A stretch of 43,002 bases of DNA from an uncultured bacterium (GCA_937983635.1 CALJZR010000027.1:1-43002), one strand, 5' to 3'. Positions 29,534 through 38,175 are shown, numbered from the stretch's first letter. Numbers and translations: made by a program. The notes: generated by a model from the letters alone, not told the origin.

Positions 29534-32500
29534 TCACGGCGCTAGAGTGCCTAGAGGTATTTGATTTAAGTCTAAATTGGTGATGCCAAGGCTAAGTTGC
29601 TGCATGATGGCAAAGGCTTCTTCAGGGCGGCCGAGATAGTAGCGCTTACTGTCTATCGGATTAAGATACCAGGCTTCACCGTTATTTTCTGTTTGCAGTA
29701 AAATCCGACCCAGTAGGTTATTAATTAATTGTTTGTCAACATTAATTTTTCCGGTTCTCAGGGGGCTGTAGCCATTTTCAATTTCTTGATAATCAGAGAA
29801 GCCATCATTATCGCTATCTTTTTGATCTAATTTGGTAAATAAGCCTTTCTCCATCCGGTCGGAGAGTCCGTCTTCATCTTGGTCTTTGTCTTGCATAAGT
29901 TGGCTTTTGATTAATCCAACCGGTATATTGTCTAAGTTTTTGTTACTTACACCGAGACTTAATTTTCTCATTATCACAAAAGCTTGATTAGGGCGGCCTA
30001 GGTAGTATTTATTTTTGTCTTGTGGGCTAATATACCAAGCCTCGCCTTTGCTTTCTGTCTGGATAACAATATTACCAAGAGTTTTTCTGACAATTTCTGG
30101 ATTAATTTTAGTGAAGTCTAATTTTACCCTCTCAAGAAAGGCAGCTTCTTCATCTTCAGACTTTTTTTCGACTGGGGGTTCATTGTTATTGGCGCAGGGG
30201 CGGATTAGGCTGAGTTGCTGTTCAGTGCTAAGGCTGCAATATTTGGGTGATTTGGAAATAACAGTTCTAATTTGAAAGTCGTTGCTACAAGCGCCCCATT
30301 CACTGTATTCTATTTGGCTGCAATTATTACTTATATTTCCCCCGCCGCCGGACGGACGATTAATTACCTTAACCAAACGGGTTGCACTCGCTTGGTTGCC
30401 GGCGCTATCAATCACGCTATAAGTTATCAGATAATTACCAGTTACATTTTTGTTAACAGGATTATCTATTGTGATACTAGTGCTAATATTGCCATCAATA
30501 TCATCCTGAGCAATCGCGCCGCCATCATTATAATTACTGTCTTTATAGATAGTGACGGGATTTTCTCCGATAACGGTGATGACTGGAGCATCATCTTTAA
30601 TAATTTCAAATACTTTTTCCGAATAGCCGCCAGTGTAATTGAAGCTTATCACGCCATCATTATCGGCTGTTTCTACGGCAAGCAGACCGCCATCTACTTG
30701 AATACGATACTTTTGGCCAGACAAAAGATCGCCGACTTCACGAACAGAAGAGGCTGCGTTTGCATTGCTACTTTCTTTCCATTTTTTATAGTAGTCGCCG
30801 GTAGTATTCCAAGTATCGATGTTAATTGTAATTTCTCCTCTTGACGGCGTGATGTCTAGAGGGATATTGCTAATAGTACTTGTGCTCTGAGCGGGGATGT
30901 TTATGGATATTTGTGCCTCTAAAGCAGAAGTGACGGTGGTAGTGGCATTAAGGAAGGGGCGATTGGAGTCGGTGATAGTTAGATTAGTACTGGAAGCAGT
31001 CGTGAGAATATTGCGCAGGGTGACTGTTATAGCTTTTTCATCGTTCACTTCGGCAGTGGCGGCCAGTAAAGATAAATTATCATTATCAATATTCTTAATT
31101 TTTACTGTTTGTGCATAGAGACGGTTAAAATCTACGGAAATAGGATTAGATGGGCTGCTAATTAAATTTGGTCCCGCCCCTCTGAATTTTAGAGATAACC
31201 AATGCCAGCGACGATTATTTTCCATCATCCAGTTCACGTCAGTAAAGTTTATATCTGTCGGGAGTGGTATGTAGTCATATTCTGAAATTGGTAATTCGTA
31301 GGAAGTTATGTCCGAAAATTCTGTGTATTTAGAAAAGCGTTCTAAGCCAAATCGACCCTCCTCGCCAACTAGATATAAGCCTCCCTGGACAGAGGCGCTG
31401 TCTATTTGAGCTAGAGGATAATCAGGTTTTTCATTAATAGCGTTTTGTACCCACACGCCGCAACCCCAGTTTTCTTCTATTGTCGGTGGGCTAAAAATTA
31501 ATGATTTAGCATCAGTTGAACCTGGTTCTCCGTAGGCTTGGGCATTGCCTGGCTTGGTGAGACTAGTGTAGTAGCGAGTAGTCGTAGCTATCGTGGGGCC
31601 GACAATAAAAAGATAAATATCTTCGCTCGTATTTCCACCGGTATCAGTAACAGCGACATTAAGAGAATAGGTGCCCAGTCGGCTAGGGCTAAAACTACCA
31701 CTGACGTCATTGCCAGACTTTTCGGCAGTAATTGTTTCTGCCGGATTACTGGTGATTGTATAGCTGCAATCTGTACAATCAGTATTATTGAAATGGCGCA
31801 TGGCGAAAGCAAAAGTAACGGGAGTGCCGGTAGCGTAGATGCGACTTTGTTCTTGCCAGTCAATCCCTTTGTTTAGGGCGTTATAGTATAAAGAATTATT
31901 TTCCACTTTATTGGTGCCGCTGTAGGTTATGCCTCTATTATTATAGTTAAGTTGATTATTAATTACATCATTGTTACTGGATCCGGTAATAAAGATAGCT
32001 AAATCATTATAATTTAAAGTGTTATCCTCTATGGTGTTGTAAGCTGAGCCATTACTTATATGGATTGCGCTTGAAGCTTGAGGCAATCCCCCGTTATTTT
32101 CTAAGGTATTATTGTTGATTTCATTGCTATCGGCGTTATTTAGAAAGATAGCGGCGCCCTTGGCGGTTTTAATATAATTGTTAGTGAGAATATTATTGTT
32201 GGAATTGTTTAGATATATCCCGTATTCGGTTGGGCCTTCAACATTAATGTTATTTATTGTTGAGCTACTGACATTAGTAAAATTAACCGCCGTGTAGTCA
32301 TTAAAAGAGGCAATGTCGCTTGTATATATTTCTTTAAATTTTATTTGGCTGATAGTAATGTTACTGCTGGTCGCCGCTTTTATTCCGTTAATACCTCGGC
32401 TAATACTGTTAAAATTGGTGATGATAATATTATCTCGGGAGGGGATATTAATTCCGGCCACCATTAAGTCGTTGTTGCCATTTAAAGAATAGCCGCCGCC

Positions 32501-32722
32501 ATTGAGAGTGATATCAGAGGCGCCAATAGTTAGGGCGGAACCAGTGAAGGCTTCACCGCAGGTGATGTCGGCGGTTAGGGTGGTATTTTCGATTACAGTG
32601 TCACCACAGGCACAAGGCACAGCCCCGCCGCAGTTAGCCGCTCTTGCTCCATCTATTTTTATACCCATTATAGCCATAGTTACTATTACGGCTATAAATA
32701 TTATATTTTTATGTAAAAACAT
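29534..32722 (-). CDS. Large secreted surface protein: beta-helix, Ig-like, Ca-binding repeats and duplicated GEAWY modules
   Basis: The protein has 1062 residues. A signal peptide (about 1-29) ends near GARAA. Residues about 50-300 form a parallel beta-helix with Asn-rich NNN turns (NosD-like). A middle region follows, then a DUF5011/HYR-like Ig domain at about 745-825 (PVITVIGENPV ... YSVIDSAGNQASATR). A Cys-rich YSEWGACSNDF segment resembles a thrombospondin type 1 start. Near the C-terminus two copies of a 60-residue module (about 876-935 and 998-1062; GEAWY..P.D...YYLGRP..AF.IM) flank DxDxDG-type calcium repeats (about 944-988). It is probably exported and cell-surface bound, perhaps used in host contact. 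No sortase motif or C-terminal helix is seen, so the GEAWY modules may anchor it. Confidence 0.85.
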   Translation of the reverse strand: MFLHKNIIFIAVIVTMAIMGIKIDGARAANCGGAVPCACGDTVIENTTLTADITCGEAFTGSALTIGASDITLNGGGYSLNGNNDLMVAGINIPSRDNIIITNFNSISRGINGIKAATSSNITISQIKFKEIYTSDIASFNDYTAVNFTNVSSSTINNINVEGPTEYGIYLNNSNNNILTNNYIKTAKGAAIFLNNADSNEINNNTLENNGGLPQASSAIHISNGSAYNTIEDNTLNYNDLAIFITGSSNNDVINNQLNYNNRGITYSGTNKVENNSLYYNALNKGIDWQEQSRIYATGTPVTFAFAMRHFNNTDCTDCSYTITSNPAETITAEKSGNDVSGSFSPSRLGTYSLNVAVTDTGGNTSEDIYLFIVGPTIATTTRYYTSLTKPGNAQAYGEPGSTDAKSLIFSPPTIEENWGCGVWVQNAINEKPDYPLAQIDSASVQGGLYLVGEEGRFGLERFSKYTEFSDITSYELPISEYDYIPLPTDINFTDVNWMMENNRRWHWLSLKFRGAGPNLISSPSNPISVDFNRLYAQTVKIKNIDNDNLSLLAATAEVNDEKAITVTLRNILTTASSTNLTITDSNRPFLNATTTVTSALEAQISINIPAQSTSTISNIPLDITPSRGEITINIDTWNTTGDYYKKWKESSNANAASSVREVGDLLSGQKYRIQVDGGLLAVETADNDGVISFNYTGGYSEKVFEIIKDDAPVITVIGENPVTIYKDSNYNDGGAIAQDDIDGNISTSITIDNPVNKNVTGNYLITYSVIDSAGNQASATRLVKVINRPSGGGGNISNNCSQIEYSEWGACSNDFQIRTVISKSPKYCSLSTEQQLSLIRPCANNNEPPVEKKSEDEEAAFLERVKLDFTKINPEIVRKTLGNIVIQTESKGEAWYISPQDKNKYYLGRPNQAFVIMRKLSLGVSNKNLDNIPVGLIKSQLMQDKDQDEDGLSDRMEKGLFTKLDQKDSDNDGFSDYQEIENGYSPLRTGKINVDKQLINNLLGRILLQTENNGEAWYLNPIDSKRYYLGRPEEAFAIMQQLSLGITNLDLNQIPLGTLAP

Positions 32723-32743
32723 GTTTTTTGTTTAATTTTTATA

Positions 32744-32771
32744 ACTATATCATAGCTTATTTAGGGTTCAA
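32744..32771 (-). promoter_or_regulatory. Promoter of the surface protein gene
   Basis: TTGAAC (32766-32771), 16 nt and TATAGT (32744-32749) on the minus strand, about 20 nt before the start codon. Confidence 0.6.
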
Positions 32772-32881
32772 ACACAAAATTATTAGCATTAAATTTTTAT
32801 TTATTATCTAATATTAGTATTATTTTTTTAAATAAGCTTTTTCTATTCTATTTCCATAATCTGGATAATTATGCTTAATTC

Positions 32882-32910
32882 TTGACAAATAGTATTTTAT
32901 ATGTTATAAT
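32882..32910 (+). promoter_or_regulatory. Perfect consensus promoter of the lipoprotein gene
   Basis: TTGACA (32882-32887), 17 nt and TATAAT (32905-32910). It is the only promoter in the window with both hexamers perfect at ideal spacing. The leader to the ATG is about 120 nt. Confidence 0.82.
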
Positions 32911-32949
32911 TACTTTGTTAAGTTGAGATTCTTTAACAAACAGGACTAG

Positions 32950-33003
32950 ATTGGATTAATTACTAAGAACGCCTATTAAGACGAATTTAGTAATTAATCC
33001 AAT
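32950..33003 (+). repeat. 17-bp inverted repeat in the lipoprotein mRNA leader
   Basis: attggattaattactaa (32950-32966) pairs perfectly with its complement at 32987-33003 around a 20-nt loop. No T run follows, so it is not a standard terminator. It may stabilise the mRNA, regulate it, or be the mark of an inserted element. Confidence 0.75.
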
Positions 33004-33039
33004 GTTTCAAACCTTAATTTTTAACCTTTAAACCCATCA

Positions 33040-33555
33040 ATGATGAAAAACCTGTTTGCAATTCTCGCAGTAGCTGCGATTGCTCTTCTGAGCGCATGTA
33101 ACAACAACGAAACCAAGTCGGACACTTCCTATCTGACGGATGCAGCCGCCGCCGTTGCCGTACCCACTGAAGTTGAGCCTGCGCCGCAGATTGTGACTCC
33201 CGAAAAAATCGGGGTAAGTAAGATGGAAACAAAGTTTACCCCATTCCCCAAATTTGATGGGGGAGAAGGATATGAACTCAATTTTACCATCGGACTTAAG
33301 CTTAAAGCTGACAGTGCTTCCCGGGAAATACCGGTCCATACGGTTGCCTTTAGTCCCACTAAAGGAGGTTCCGATCAGGATATCGACGTGCTGATAGCGC
33401 AAAAAATGTACAATGACGTTTTGACCGCTAAGCCTGAAGACGTTAGAGTCACCCTGTTAGACAAGCATGTTATAAAGATCGCCACCGCTGAAAAATGGGA
33501 GGGCAACAAATTCACACCCGCTGTCATTTTATGGCAGGACCCAGTCTTTAAATAG
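33040..33555 (+). CDS. Putative lipoprotein of unknown function, compositionally foreign
   Basis: The product has 171 residues. A lipoprotein signal peptide is evident: basic start, hydrophobic stretch to about 17 and lipobox LSAC with Cys20, followed by an Asn/Thr/Ser-rich linker. The mature domain has no motif I recognise and looks beta-rich. The gene uses CTG, CTC, GCC and ATC far more than its TTA/ATT-preferring neighbours and is visibly richer in GC. The short signal with CNNN after the lipobox and the non-SD leader resemble Bacteroidota lipoproteins, so recent transfer is plausible. It has a consensus promoter, a hairpin leader and a terminator of its own, and sits near tRNA-Ala. Assembly error is the main alternative. 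Confidence 0.75.
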   Translation: MMKNLFAILAVAAIALLSACNNNETKSDTSYLTDAAAAVAVPTEVEPAPQIVTPEKIGVSKMETKFTPFPKFDGGEGYELNFTIGLKLKADSASREIPVHTVAFSPTKGGSDQDIDVLIAQKMYNDVLTAKPEDVRVTLLDKHVIKIATAEKWEGNKFTPAVILWQDPVFK

Positions 33556-33574
33556 GCAATAAATCGTTCATTGA

Positions 33575-33604
33575 AAAAAGACCCGACACAACCGGGCCTT
33601 TTTT
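33575..33604 (+). terminator. Terminator of the lipoprotein gene
   Basis: aaaaag-a-cccg pairs with cggg-c-cttttt, with one A-C mismatch, followed by T. Confidence 0.75.
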
Positions 33605-33611
33605 AATAAAC

Positions 33612-33637
33612 AAAAAACAAGTCTGAGCTTGTTTTTT
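33612..33637 (-). terminator. Terminator after tRNA-Ala
   Basis: aaaaaacaag pairs with cttgtttttt, with a 6-nt loop. On the minus strand it follows the tRNA-Ala 3' end by about 12 nt. It can also act on the + strand. Confidence 0.8.
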
Positions 33638-33649
33638 AAAAAGTATTTG

Positions 33650-33722
33650 TGGACCCTACAGGACTCGAACCTGCCACCCCCTGCTTGCAAAGCAGGTGCT
33701 CTACCAGATGAGCTAAGGGCCC
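33650..33722 (-). tRNA. tRNA-Ala (anticodon TGC)
   Basis: The gene has 73 nt, acceptor gggccct/agggtcc with one G-U pair at position 3-70, the main alanine identity element. The anticodon stem is cctgc/gcagg with loop tttgcaa, and the T arm is gcagg/cctgt. CCA is not encoded. Confidence 0.95.
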
Positions 33723-33772
33723 TCTTTCTCGATAAAGCTTAGTTTACCGAGATTATTAGGACTAGTCAATAT

Positions 33773-34015
33773 TTACTGCTTAGGAATCAGCGGACTCAGC
33801 AACCAAGTGAAAAAACTATTGCCGTTGCCGCTCATTAAAACAATGCCGATAAAAATTGCAATGACTCCTAAAATTTTGTAGCCTAGGCGGGATCCGCCTT
33901 CGGTGCCAAGCTTGTCTTCAAACCAAGCGATGCGGCCAAAGTTTTGTAAAAACCATTCCGTTTTTAGAATTAGGACCGCACCGACAGCAATGATAATGAT
34001 GCCAAGGATAATCAT
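33773..34015 (-). CDS. Small two-helix membrane protein
   Basis: The product has 80 residues. Helix one is at about 2-17 (IILGIIIIAVGAVLIL) and helix two at about 47-62 (KILGVIAIFIGIVLMSG), with a conserved-looking loop FGRIAWFEDKLGTEGGSRLGYK between them. The loop pattern (W/F-E-x-x-L-G-T-E-G-G-S-R) recurs in small unannotated Patescibacteria proteins, from memory only. Function is unknown. It starts 4 nt after the M23 peptidase stop, so the two form an operon and it may act at the envelope. Confidence 0.75.
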   Translation of the reverse strand: MIILGIIIIAVGAVLILKTEWFLQNFGRIAWFEDKLGTEGGSRLGYKILGVIAIFIGIVLMSGNGNSFFTWLLSPLIPKQ

Positions 34016-34019
34016 ATTT

Positions 34020-35345
34020 TTATTTAATATAATTTAAGGGGTTATATCTAGTTCCGTTGATAATAACTTCAAAGTGAAGATGGGAGCCAGTGGAGCGGCC
34101 GGTTGAACCCATTAAAGCAATTAGTTGCCCTTTTTCCACGTCTTCGCCTTTCTTCACTAATAATTTAGAGGCGTGGCCATAGCGAGTTTTTTTACCGCCA
34201 CCGTGATTAATTACAATCGTGTTGCCATAGCCGCCATTATAGCCGCCCTGGGAGATTTCAACCGTGCCAGAATCAGCGGCATAAATTGGCGTTCCGACTT
34301 TATTAGCAATGTCGACGCCGTTATGTTTCCAAGAAAAATATTGAGTGATGCGATTGCCGGCAGTCGGCCAGGTCATCTTGTTGCTGCTAACAATCGGTTT
34401 ATCAGACGAAACGATGTCTTTGATAACCGCGATACCTGAATAGCTGCTTTGAGAAGTGTTTTTAGCAATATTGCTGCTGACGCTACGTTTAACACCGGGA
34501 ATAATCAATTGCTGTCCGATAGAGATTGAGCCACCCCCACTTAAATTATTACTAGCGATAATTTTATCAACATCTAAGTTATAGTCTTGGGCAAGTTTGC
34601 CGATGGTGTCGCCACGTTTAACGGTATAGAGAAAACCGTCAGTAGGGAGGATGGCAAGATTGTCGCCAGCTCTAATAATGCTGAAGGCGCCAAGGTTATT
34701 TGCCCAAAGCACGGTATTAACGTTAAGACGGAAGCGTCTGGCGATGATGCTAATAGTATCGCCAGTCTGGACGGTATAGGTAATAATAGTTTTACGTTCG
34801 GTCGGAGTTTCGGCGGCATTAGTTTCTCCCTCGGAAACTACTCCGATTTGTCTGGGTTTATTTAAACCACTTCCATTTTTAGCAATAACTGTTTCGTTGC
34901 TTTCTTCTGTTTCCGGAGTGACACCGCGAGGAGAGCTCACAGCACTTTTTTTACCAAGATATTTTTCAGCTCCAAGAGTTTGCAGATTCATGGCAATCGC
35001 TGTTTCCTGCACTAGTTCATCATTGTCTTGGCCGATATCGCTGAATTCATTTTTAACAATTTCGGCCATAACGCTTTTTCGGCTTTTGCCGACCGCGGCG
35101 CTAGCTTGTTTTTTGTCGCCAATGTTAAGGATGATGGCAGAGGAAATTAAGATTAGGGCGGCCACATGGAAAGATTTTTTCTTAATCAGCTCTCTTTTAG
35201 ATTGCCGACCTAAATCATATTTTTTTACCCTGAAAATTAGGTAGTAGAGGTGGGTAAAAGGGCGATAAAGGAGAAATTTGCCTAGCAAAAACAAAGGCTT
35301 GATTAGAGCCGGAACGGCCGTTGCAATTAGCTCTTTTAAGCCCAT
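34020..35345 (-). CDS. LysM-containing M23 (LytM-type) peptidoglycan endopeptidase
   Basis: The protein has 441 residues. A cytoplasmic N-terminus of about 58 residues is followed by one membrane helix (about 59-75). A linker with Glu/Thr/Ser follows, then two LysM domains (about 189-234 and 239-283) that bind peptidoglycan. The C-terminal M23 domain (about 325-441) has the zinc ligands H341 and D345 (HNGVD) and H424 in SHLHFE, plus H391. It should cut peptide cross-links during growth or division, or act as a scaffold; the metal site appears complete. It has its own promoter and is co-transcribed with the small membrane protein downstream. Confidence 0.92.
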   Translation of the reverse strand: MGLKELIATAVPALIKPLFLLGKFLLYRPFTHLYYLIFRVKKYDLGRQSKRELIKKKSFHVAALILISSAIILNIGDKKQASAAVGKSRKSVMAEIVKNEFSDIGQDNDELVQETAIAMNLQTLGAEKYLGKKSAVSSPRGVTPETEESNETVIAKNGSGLNKPRQIGVVSEGETNAAETPTERKTIITYTVQTGDTISIIARRFRLNVNTVLWANNLGAFSIIRAGDNLAILPTDGFLYTVKRGDTIGKLAQDYNLDVDKIIASNNLSGGGSISIGQQLIIPGVKRSVSSNIAKNTSQSSYSGIAVIKDIVSSDKPIVSSNKMTWPTAGNRITQYFSWKHNGVDIANKVGTPIYAADSGTVEISQGGYNGGYGNTIVINHGGGKKTRYGHASKLLVKKGEDVEKGQLIALMGSTGRSTGSHLHFEVIINGTRYNPLNYIK

Positions 35346-35438
35346 GAGTACTTTTAGGCCTAGGAGTAGAGATTCAATGGCTATTTTTTTCAGTTTTAAG
35401 TTTTTCTTAGGAATAAAATGATTATCTTAAGTCTTTTT

Positions 35439-35468
35439 ATACTACCATCTAAGCTCTGGTGGAGTCAA
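35439..35468 (-). promoter_or_regulatory. Promoter of the LysM/M23 gene
   Basis: TTGACT (35463-35468), an 18-nt spacer and TAGTAT (35439-35444) on the minus strand, about 95 nt before the start codon. Confidence 0.6.
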
Positions 35469-35514
35469 TTTTTATATTACAAAATTGTTAAAAGTTAGCA
35501 ATAATTTGAGTTTA

Positions 35515-37035
35515 TTAGTATTTTAAGAAACATTTTCCATCCATCTCTTTTGGCTGTTTTAGGCCCATAACTTTCAAGATGCTGGGAGCAACGTCTTTTA
35601 GGCCGGCGCCTTTCTCAATTTTAGCTTTTTTAAGTTTTACATCTTCAGAAATTAGTAATACGGGCACGGGATTAATCGTATGGCTTGTTGCTACCCCGGC
35701 ACTTTTATCTTCGGCATTACCGTGATCAGCCAAGATGAGACAGCTATACCCTGAAGCTAAGGCGGCTGTGACAATTTCCCCTTGGGCCTTATCAACCGCT
35801 TCTATGGCTTTGGCAATAATCGATATTTTCCCGGTGTGCCCAACCATGTCGCCATTTACTAAATTTACAACGACGAAATCATATTTTTTGTTTTTTATTT
35901 CCTTTACTAAACGAGAGGCAATTTGAGGCGCGCTCATTTCTGGTTTTAAGTCGTAAGTTGGAACCTTTGGAGATTTAATTAGAATTCTATCCTCACCTTT
36001 ATTGGCTTTTTCTTTTTGTCCATTAAAGAAGAAGGTGACATGAGCGTATTTTTCAGTTTCGCTAATACGAAGTTGTTTTAAACCAGAGCGGCCTATGCAT
36101 TCACCCAGGAGATTATCTAGAGATATGTTGGTAAAAGCGACTCTTGCCTTCATTGGCTCATAATACTGAGTCATGGCGGTAAAATTAACGGGAATCATTT
36201 TTCTCTTGAAGCCTCGGAATTTTTTTTCTATAATCGCTTTCGTTAACTGGCGTGGGCGGTCGGTGCGGAAGTTAAAGAAAATAATGCCGTCTTTTTTATT
36301 AAAACCAGAGTAGCCGTTTAAGACTTTAGGCTTAATAAATTCGTCGGTTTCTCCTTTTTTATGGCATTCCTTAACCTTTTCCGCTATATTGGTAAATTTT
36401 TCTCCCTGTCCAAGAACTATAGACTCATAGGCTAATTTTGTTCTCTGCCATCTATTATCTCTATCCATTGCATAGTAGCGCCCAACAAAGCTAGCTATCT
36501 TTCCGAATCCTATTGATTTTATTTTCCTCTCCAGCGCCGCTATATGTTTTAAGCTTTCCGTTACTGGAGCATCGCGGCCATCAGTAATTACGTGGATGTA
36601 TACTTTTTTAAAATTATTTTTTGCGCATAAATCTAACAAGGCAAAAAGATGTTTAGTGTGCGCGTGCACCCCTTGATCTTGGAGCAGCCCAATTAAATGT
36701 AGGCTGGTGTTATTTTTTTTGCACTCTTTAATTGTTTCCAAAAAGGCTTTATTTTTGAAAAAATTACCGCTTTTTATATCTAGATTTATTCTGGCCATAG
36801 ATTGGAATATCCGGCGGCCAGAGCCAATGGTTAGGTGTCCAACTTCAGAGTTGCCTTGGTATCCTTTTTCCAATCCAACCGCCTCACCACTGGCAGCCAA
36901 GAGGCCGTGAGGGTAATTTTTTAGATATAAATCTTCATTAGGAGTTTTGGCTAAGGCGATGGGATTATTTTTTTTCTTGGGGTTATGTCCCCAGCCGTCA
37001 CGTATTATCAGAATTATAGGTTTAGTGGTTTTCAT
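35515..37035 (-). CDS. gpmI: 2,3-bisphosphoglycerate-independent phosphoglycerate mutase
   Basis: GpmI interconverts 3- and 2-phosphoglycerate in lower glycolysis. It is a two-domain Mn enzyme of the alkaline phosphatase superfamily, 506 residues, normal length. LIIRDGWGHN gives the first metal Asp (D13), and GNSEVGH the phospho-accepting Ser63. HVITDGRDA, GRYYAMDRDNRW, FFNFRTDRPRQL and the late GDMVGHTG, LADHGNAED and SHTINPVP carry the remaining metal and substrate residues. It stands alone between a promoter (37078-37106) and the LysM/M23 promoter. Confidence 0.97.
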   Translation of the reverse strand: MKTTKPIILIIRDGWGHNPKKKNNPIALAKTPNEDLYLKNYPHGLLAASGEAVGLEKGYQGNSEVGHLTIGSGRRIFQSMARINLDIKSGNFFKNKAFLETIKECKKNNTSLHLIGLLQDQGVHAHTKHLFALLDLCAKNNFKKVYIHVITDGRDAPVTESLKHIAALERKIKSIGFGKIASFVGRYYAMDRDNRWQRTKLAYESIVLGQGEKFTNIAEKVKECHKKGETDEFIKPKVLNGYSGFNKKDGIIFFNFRTDRPRQLTKAIIEKKFRGFKRKMIPVNFTAMTQYYEPMKARVAFTNISLDNLLGECIGRSGLKQLRISETEKYAHVTFFFNGQKEKANKGEDRILIKSPKVPTYDLKPEMSAPQIASRLVKEIKNKKYDFVVVNLVNGDMVGHTGKISIIAKAIEAVDKAQGEIVTAALASGYSCLILADHGNAEDKSAGVATSHTINPVPVLLISEDVKLKKAKIEKGAGLKDVAPSILKVMGLKQPKEMDGKCFLKY

Positions 37036-37077
37036 ATTTTGATTTATCTTTATACTTTAATCTTTATTTATGTATTA

Positions 37078-37106
37078 ATATTATATTAAATATTGTTTTT
37101 CGCCAA
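37078..37106 (-). promoter_or_regulatory. gpmI promoter
   Basis: TTGGCG (37101-37106), 17 nt and TAATAT (37078-37083) on the minus strand, about 40 nt before the start codon. Confidence 0.6.
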
Positions 37107-37131
37107 CTATTTTTTTAAAATAATTTCTAAT

Positions 37132-37155
37132 AAAACCCCCTAAGTTGGGGGTTTT
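37132..37155 (-). terminator. Terminator of the SIS-domain gene
   Basis: aaaaccccc pairs with gggggtttt (extended by a few A-T pairs), followed by T on the minus strand. Confidence 0.82.
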
Positions 37156-37177
37156 ATTTTACTATCTCTTGTTTGAT

Positions 37178-38089
37178 TTAATTCCCCGGCACAATAACAT
37201 CAAAGGGTTTGGCGCCAGGATAGGCTTTGTAGCCATAATCTTTGCAGAATTTACTGATATTAGGTCGGAAGTAGTCAGGGTGGGAATCTTGGATGAGACC
37301 GATGAGAAAATATGATAGCGCCATTGTCCAAGCTTTATTGGCCCCTTTAGGGATTTTAATTTCCAAGCGGTTTTTAGGGTCACCAAAATATTTATTTTCT
37401 CCTAAACTGATAACTAATTCTTTCTTTTCTCTAATTACGAATTTGGCATGTCTGGCTTCACCGTAGGAAAAAGCGCGAAGCGACAAATTTGGACCGAAGA
37501 GTTCGCTCTTTTTGATTTCCAGCATAGGTGCAATCGCTCCCCATTCATCAGGAAGAACAAAAGCATAGGCCGAGTATTTTTTAAAATTTTTGGGAAGTTT
37601 CAGTTTAAGGATAAATCTGGCAATCTCTTCGGCTTTTTCGCCGCTGGCGGCTAGCAGCATGCCGAGGTAGGTCGAGGTGTTATAGGTATAGGGTTCTGGC
37701 AATTTACGGAAAGCATAAACCTCATTTGCTAATTTGGCGGCACTAGAATTTGGGGAACAGGTGAGGAGGACGGTCTTTAAGCCTGCTTTTTTTGCCATTT
37801 TTGTTTCCCAGATTGAATCTTTTTCGCCAGAGGCCGAGATAATGATAGCATGGCTAATAGTTTTGTTTTTAATTAAGTCGCGATAGCGTTTAAGCATTTC
37901 TAAAAAATTGCTTTCATTGGCGAAGAAAGCTTTTTGGCTGTCGAAGATTGCCTGGCCGGTGTTATAGGCATTGCCGCTGCCTACGACAATGGGAAAGGGA
38001 TATTTTTTTAGGTTTAAGCGGGGTGGCCGGTTTTTTTGAAAAAAATTTAGCGCTTTTAAGACGCTAAGGTTGAGAGAGTCTAATTCCAT
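37178..38089 (-). CDS. SIS-domain protein (sugar isomerase-like)
   Basis: The protein has 303 residues. The SIS fold signature is visible in PIVVGSGNAYNTG near 33-45, AIIISASGEKDSIWETKMAKKAG near 80-102 (shown in part as SASGEKDS) and VLLTCSPNSSAAKLANEVY. These form a phosphosugar-binding site like that of phosphoglucose/phosphomannose isomerases and GlmS. I cannot name the substrate. A Patescibacteria-type unknown isomerase or a regulator are both possible. It has its own strong promoter, overlapping that of divergent yebC, and its own terminator, so it is monocistronic. Confidence 0.78.
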   Translation of the reverse strand: MELDSLNLSVLKALNFFQKNRPPRLNLKKYPFPIVVGSGNAYNTGQAIFDSQKAFFANESNFLEMLKRYRDLIKNKTISHAIIISASGEKDSIWETKMAKKAGLKTVLLTCSPNSSAAKLANEVYAFRKLPEPYTYNTSTYLGMLLAASGEKAEEIARFILKLKLPKNFKKYSAYAFVLPDEWGAIAPMLEIKKSELFGPNLSLRAFSYGEARHAKFVIREKKELVISLGENKYFGDPKNRLEIKIPKGANKAWTMALSYFLIGLIQDSHPDYFRPNISKFCKDYGYKAYPGAKPFDVIVPGN

Positions 38090-38133
38090 AGCCTTATATT
38101 TTTAATAATTTGCCTAATTTTATTGACGTTTCC

Positions 38134-38162
38134 ATTATAACGGATATTGATTTTTATTTCAA
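38134..38162 (-). promoter_or_regulatory. Promoter of the SIS-domain gene
   Basis: TTGAAA (38157-38162), 17 nt and TATAAT (38134-38139) on the minus strand. It overlaps the yebC promoter. Confidence 0.72.
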
Positions 38163-38175
38163 TTTAGGATAAGAT
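38147..38175 (+). promoter_or_regulatory. yebC promoter
   Basis: TTGATT (38147-38152), 17 nt and TAAGAT (38170-38175). Its -35 lies inside the spacer of the divergent SIS promoter. Confidence 0.6.

Larger units (their letters stand above)
32723..33039. other. AT-rich intergenic region between divergent surface protein and lipoprotein
   Basis: It holds promoters for both genes (32744-32771 minus, 32882-32910 plus) and a 17-bp hairpin at 32950-33003. The stretch 32772-32880 shows no gene or repeat I can support. Confidence 0.6.
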
